Below, in pieces: positions 5,053 to 5,189 of a DNA stretch of 5,189 bases. The notes under the pieces are model-generated. The model did no database searches. It was not told the DNA's origin and saw only the letters and a program-made list of their open reading frames with translations. Each line of letters opens with the position of its first letter. The first letter of the stretch is position 1. Made by a program: the position numbers and the translations under genes. The DNA is from CALMKX01 sp036274895 (GTDB lineage Bacteria; Acidobacteriota; Thermoanaerobaculia; Multivoradales; SZUA-115), in NCBI GenBank assembly GCA_036274895.1, contig DASUEU010000019.1, forward strand, positions 1 to 5,189, in the 5' to 3' direction.

Positions 5053-5189
5053 GTGCGCCGGGATAAACCGGCATGGGGAAAGGAATGAAAGAGTCCTGCG
5101 CCGAAGGCTTAGCGAGCCACGGCGACCCTGAGTCATGCGCCGGCGTCCGTGAGGGCGCAGGTGAAGCGTTGACAGGGGCACACGCAGGC
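5053..5189 (+). mobile_element. Group II intron, 5' part of domain I (runs off window)
   Basis: The segment opens with GTGCG (5053-5057), the GUGYG 5' consensus of group II introns, followed by a small stem GCCGG-GATAAA-CCGGC (5057-5072). The next stretch, read from ATG at 5073, would give MGKGMKESCAEGL...GDPESCAG...GEALTGAHAG. This is the recurring pseudo-peptide (KESY-x-EGLA...PESCAG...GEALTG) that I know from domain I sequence upstream of many bacterial group II intron reverse transcriptases. It is RNA structure, not a protein. The catalytic domains, the maturase gene and the 3' end lie beyond the window. The intron is in sense orientation relative to the CRISPR array, so it could splice from the pre-crRNA and restore the repeat. 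The intron class cannot be fixed from 137 nt. Confidence 0.85.

Noticed and set aside
2880..5074. Many long open frames on both strands across the array (for example repeated SQFPEGTGAGFH or ETGAGPFGELRH units).
   Set aside because: The 37-nt repeat has no stop codon in any of the six frames, so open frames arise automatically. They are CRISPR repeats read as peptide, not a repeat protein.
5169..5174. Perfect -35-like TTGACA.
   Set aside because: It is part of the conserved GAAGCGTTGACAGGGG stretch of the intron; no -10 element is visible before the window ends.
5073..5189. Apparent protein start MGKGMKESCAEGLAS... after the array.
   Set aside because: This recurring pseudo-peptide is domain I of a group II intron read in one frame; it follows the GUGYG intron end and is structural RNA.

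Overview
The window is GC-rich bacterial DNA from an accessory or defence region. Its centre is a type III-style CRISPR array with a neighbouring ring-nuclease-type accessory gene, flanked and invaded by mobile elements. No rRNA, tRNA or core gene is present to fix the taxon. The GC-rich, GTG-starting coding style and the interspersed palindromic repeats (CCCTCACCCC arms, with a core containing GAGCGAAGCCGAAGG) are familiar from Chloroflexota-like and other thermophilic genomes. That assignment is inference, with moderate to low confidence.

Layout. At 1-140 (minus strand) lies the left end of an IS21-family element with the first ten codons of istA. Its tip sits inside an IS481-type transposase gene (141-443, minus), which it truncates; the stop codon comes from the tip itself. 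The IS481 end carries two 23-bp direct repeats (482-529). At 541-704 is a non-coding palindromic repeat element. A small unknown alpha-helical protein gene follows on the minus strand (812-1225). After a divergent intergenic region with a hairpin and T-tract (1226-1393) comes a plus-strand gene (1394-2863) encoding a P-loop ATPase joined to two Csx3/Crn3-like domains. A copy of the palindromic repeat element lies in frame between the ATPase and the Csx3 part.

A hairpin spans the stop codon of that gene, and a leader of about 110 bp (2880-2988) leads into a CRISPR array (2989-5052) of 28 repeats and 27 spacers. The repeat is 37 nt, with a UUCG-tetraloop hairpin ending exactly at an 8-nt AUUGCGAC handle. 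This matches, from memory, the handle of Thermus type III crRNAs and sets transcription to the plus strand.

The last repeat is not a normally decayed terminal repeat. It is perfect for 33 nt and then switches abruptly to GTGCG, followed by sequence I recognise as the 5' region of a group II intron (5053 to the window end). So a group II intron appears to be inserted inside a CRISPR repeat, cutting the crRNA handle as AUUG|CGAC, in the sense orientation relative to array transcription. The array probably continues beyond the intron, outside the window.

How the parts fit: the array would supply guides to a type III effector (cas10/csm/cmr, none in this window). Csx3-family enzymes degrade the cyclic tetra-adenylate signal such effectors make. 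The AAA-Csx3-Csx3 protein is therefore best read as a signalling regulator of a type III system encoded elsewhere.
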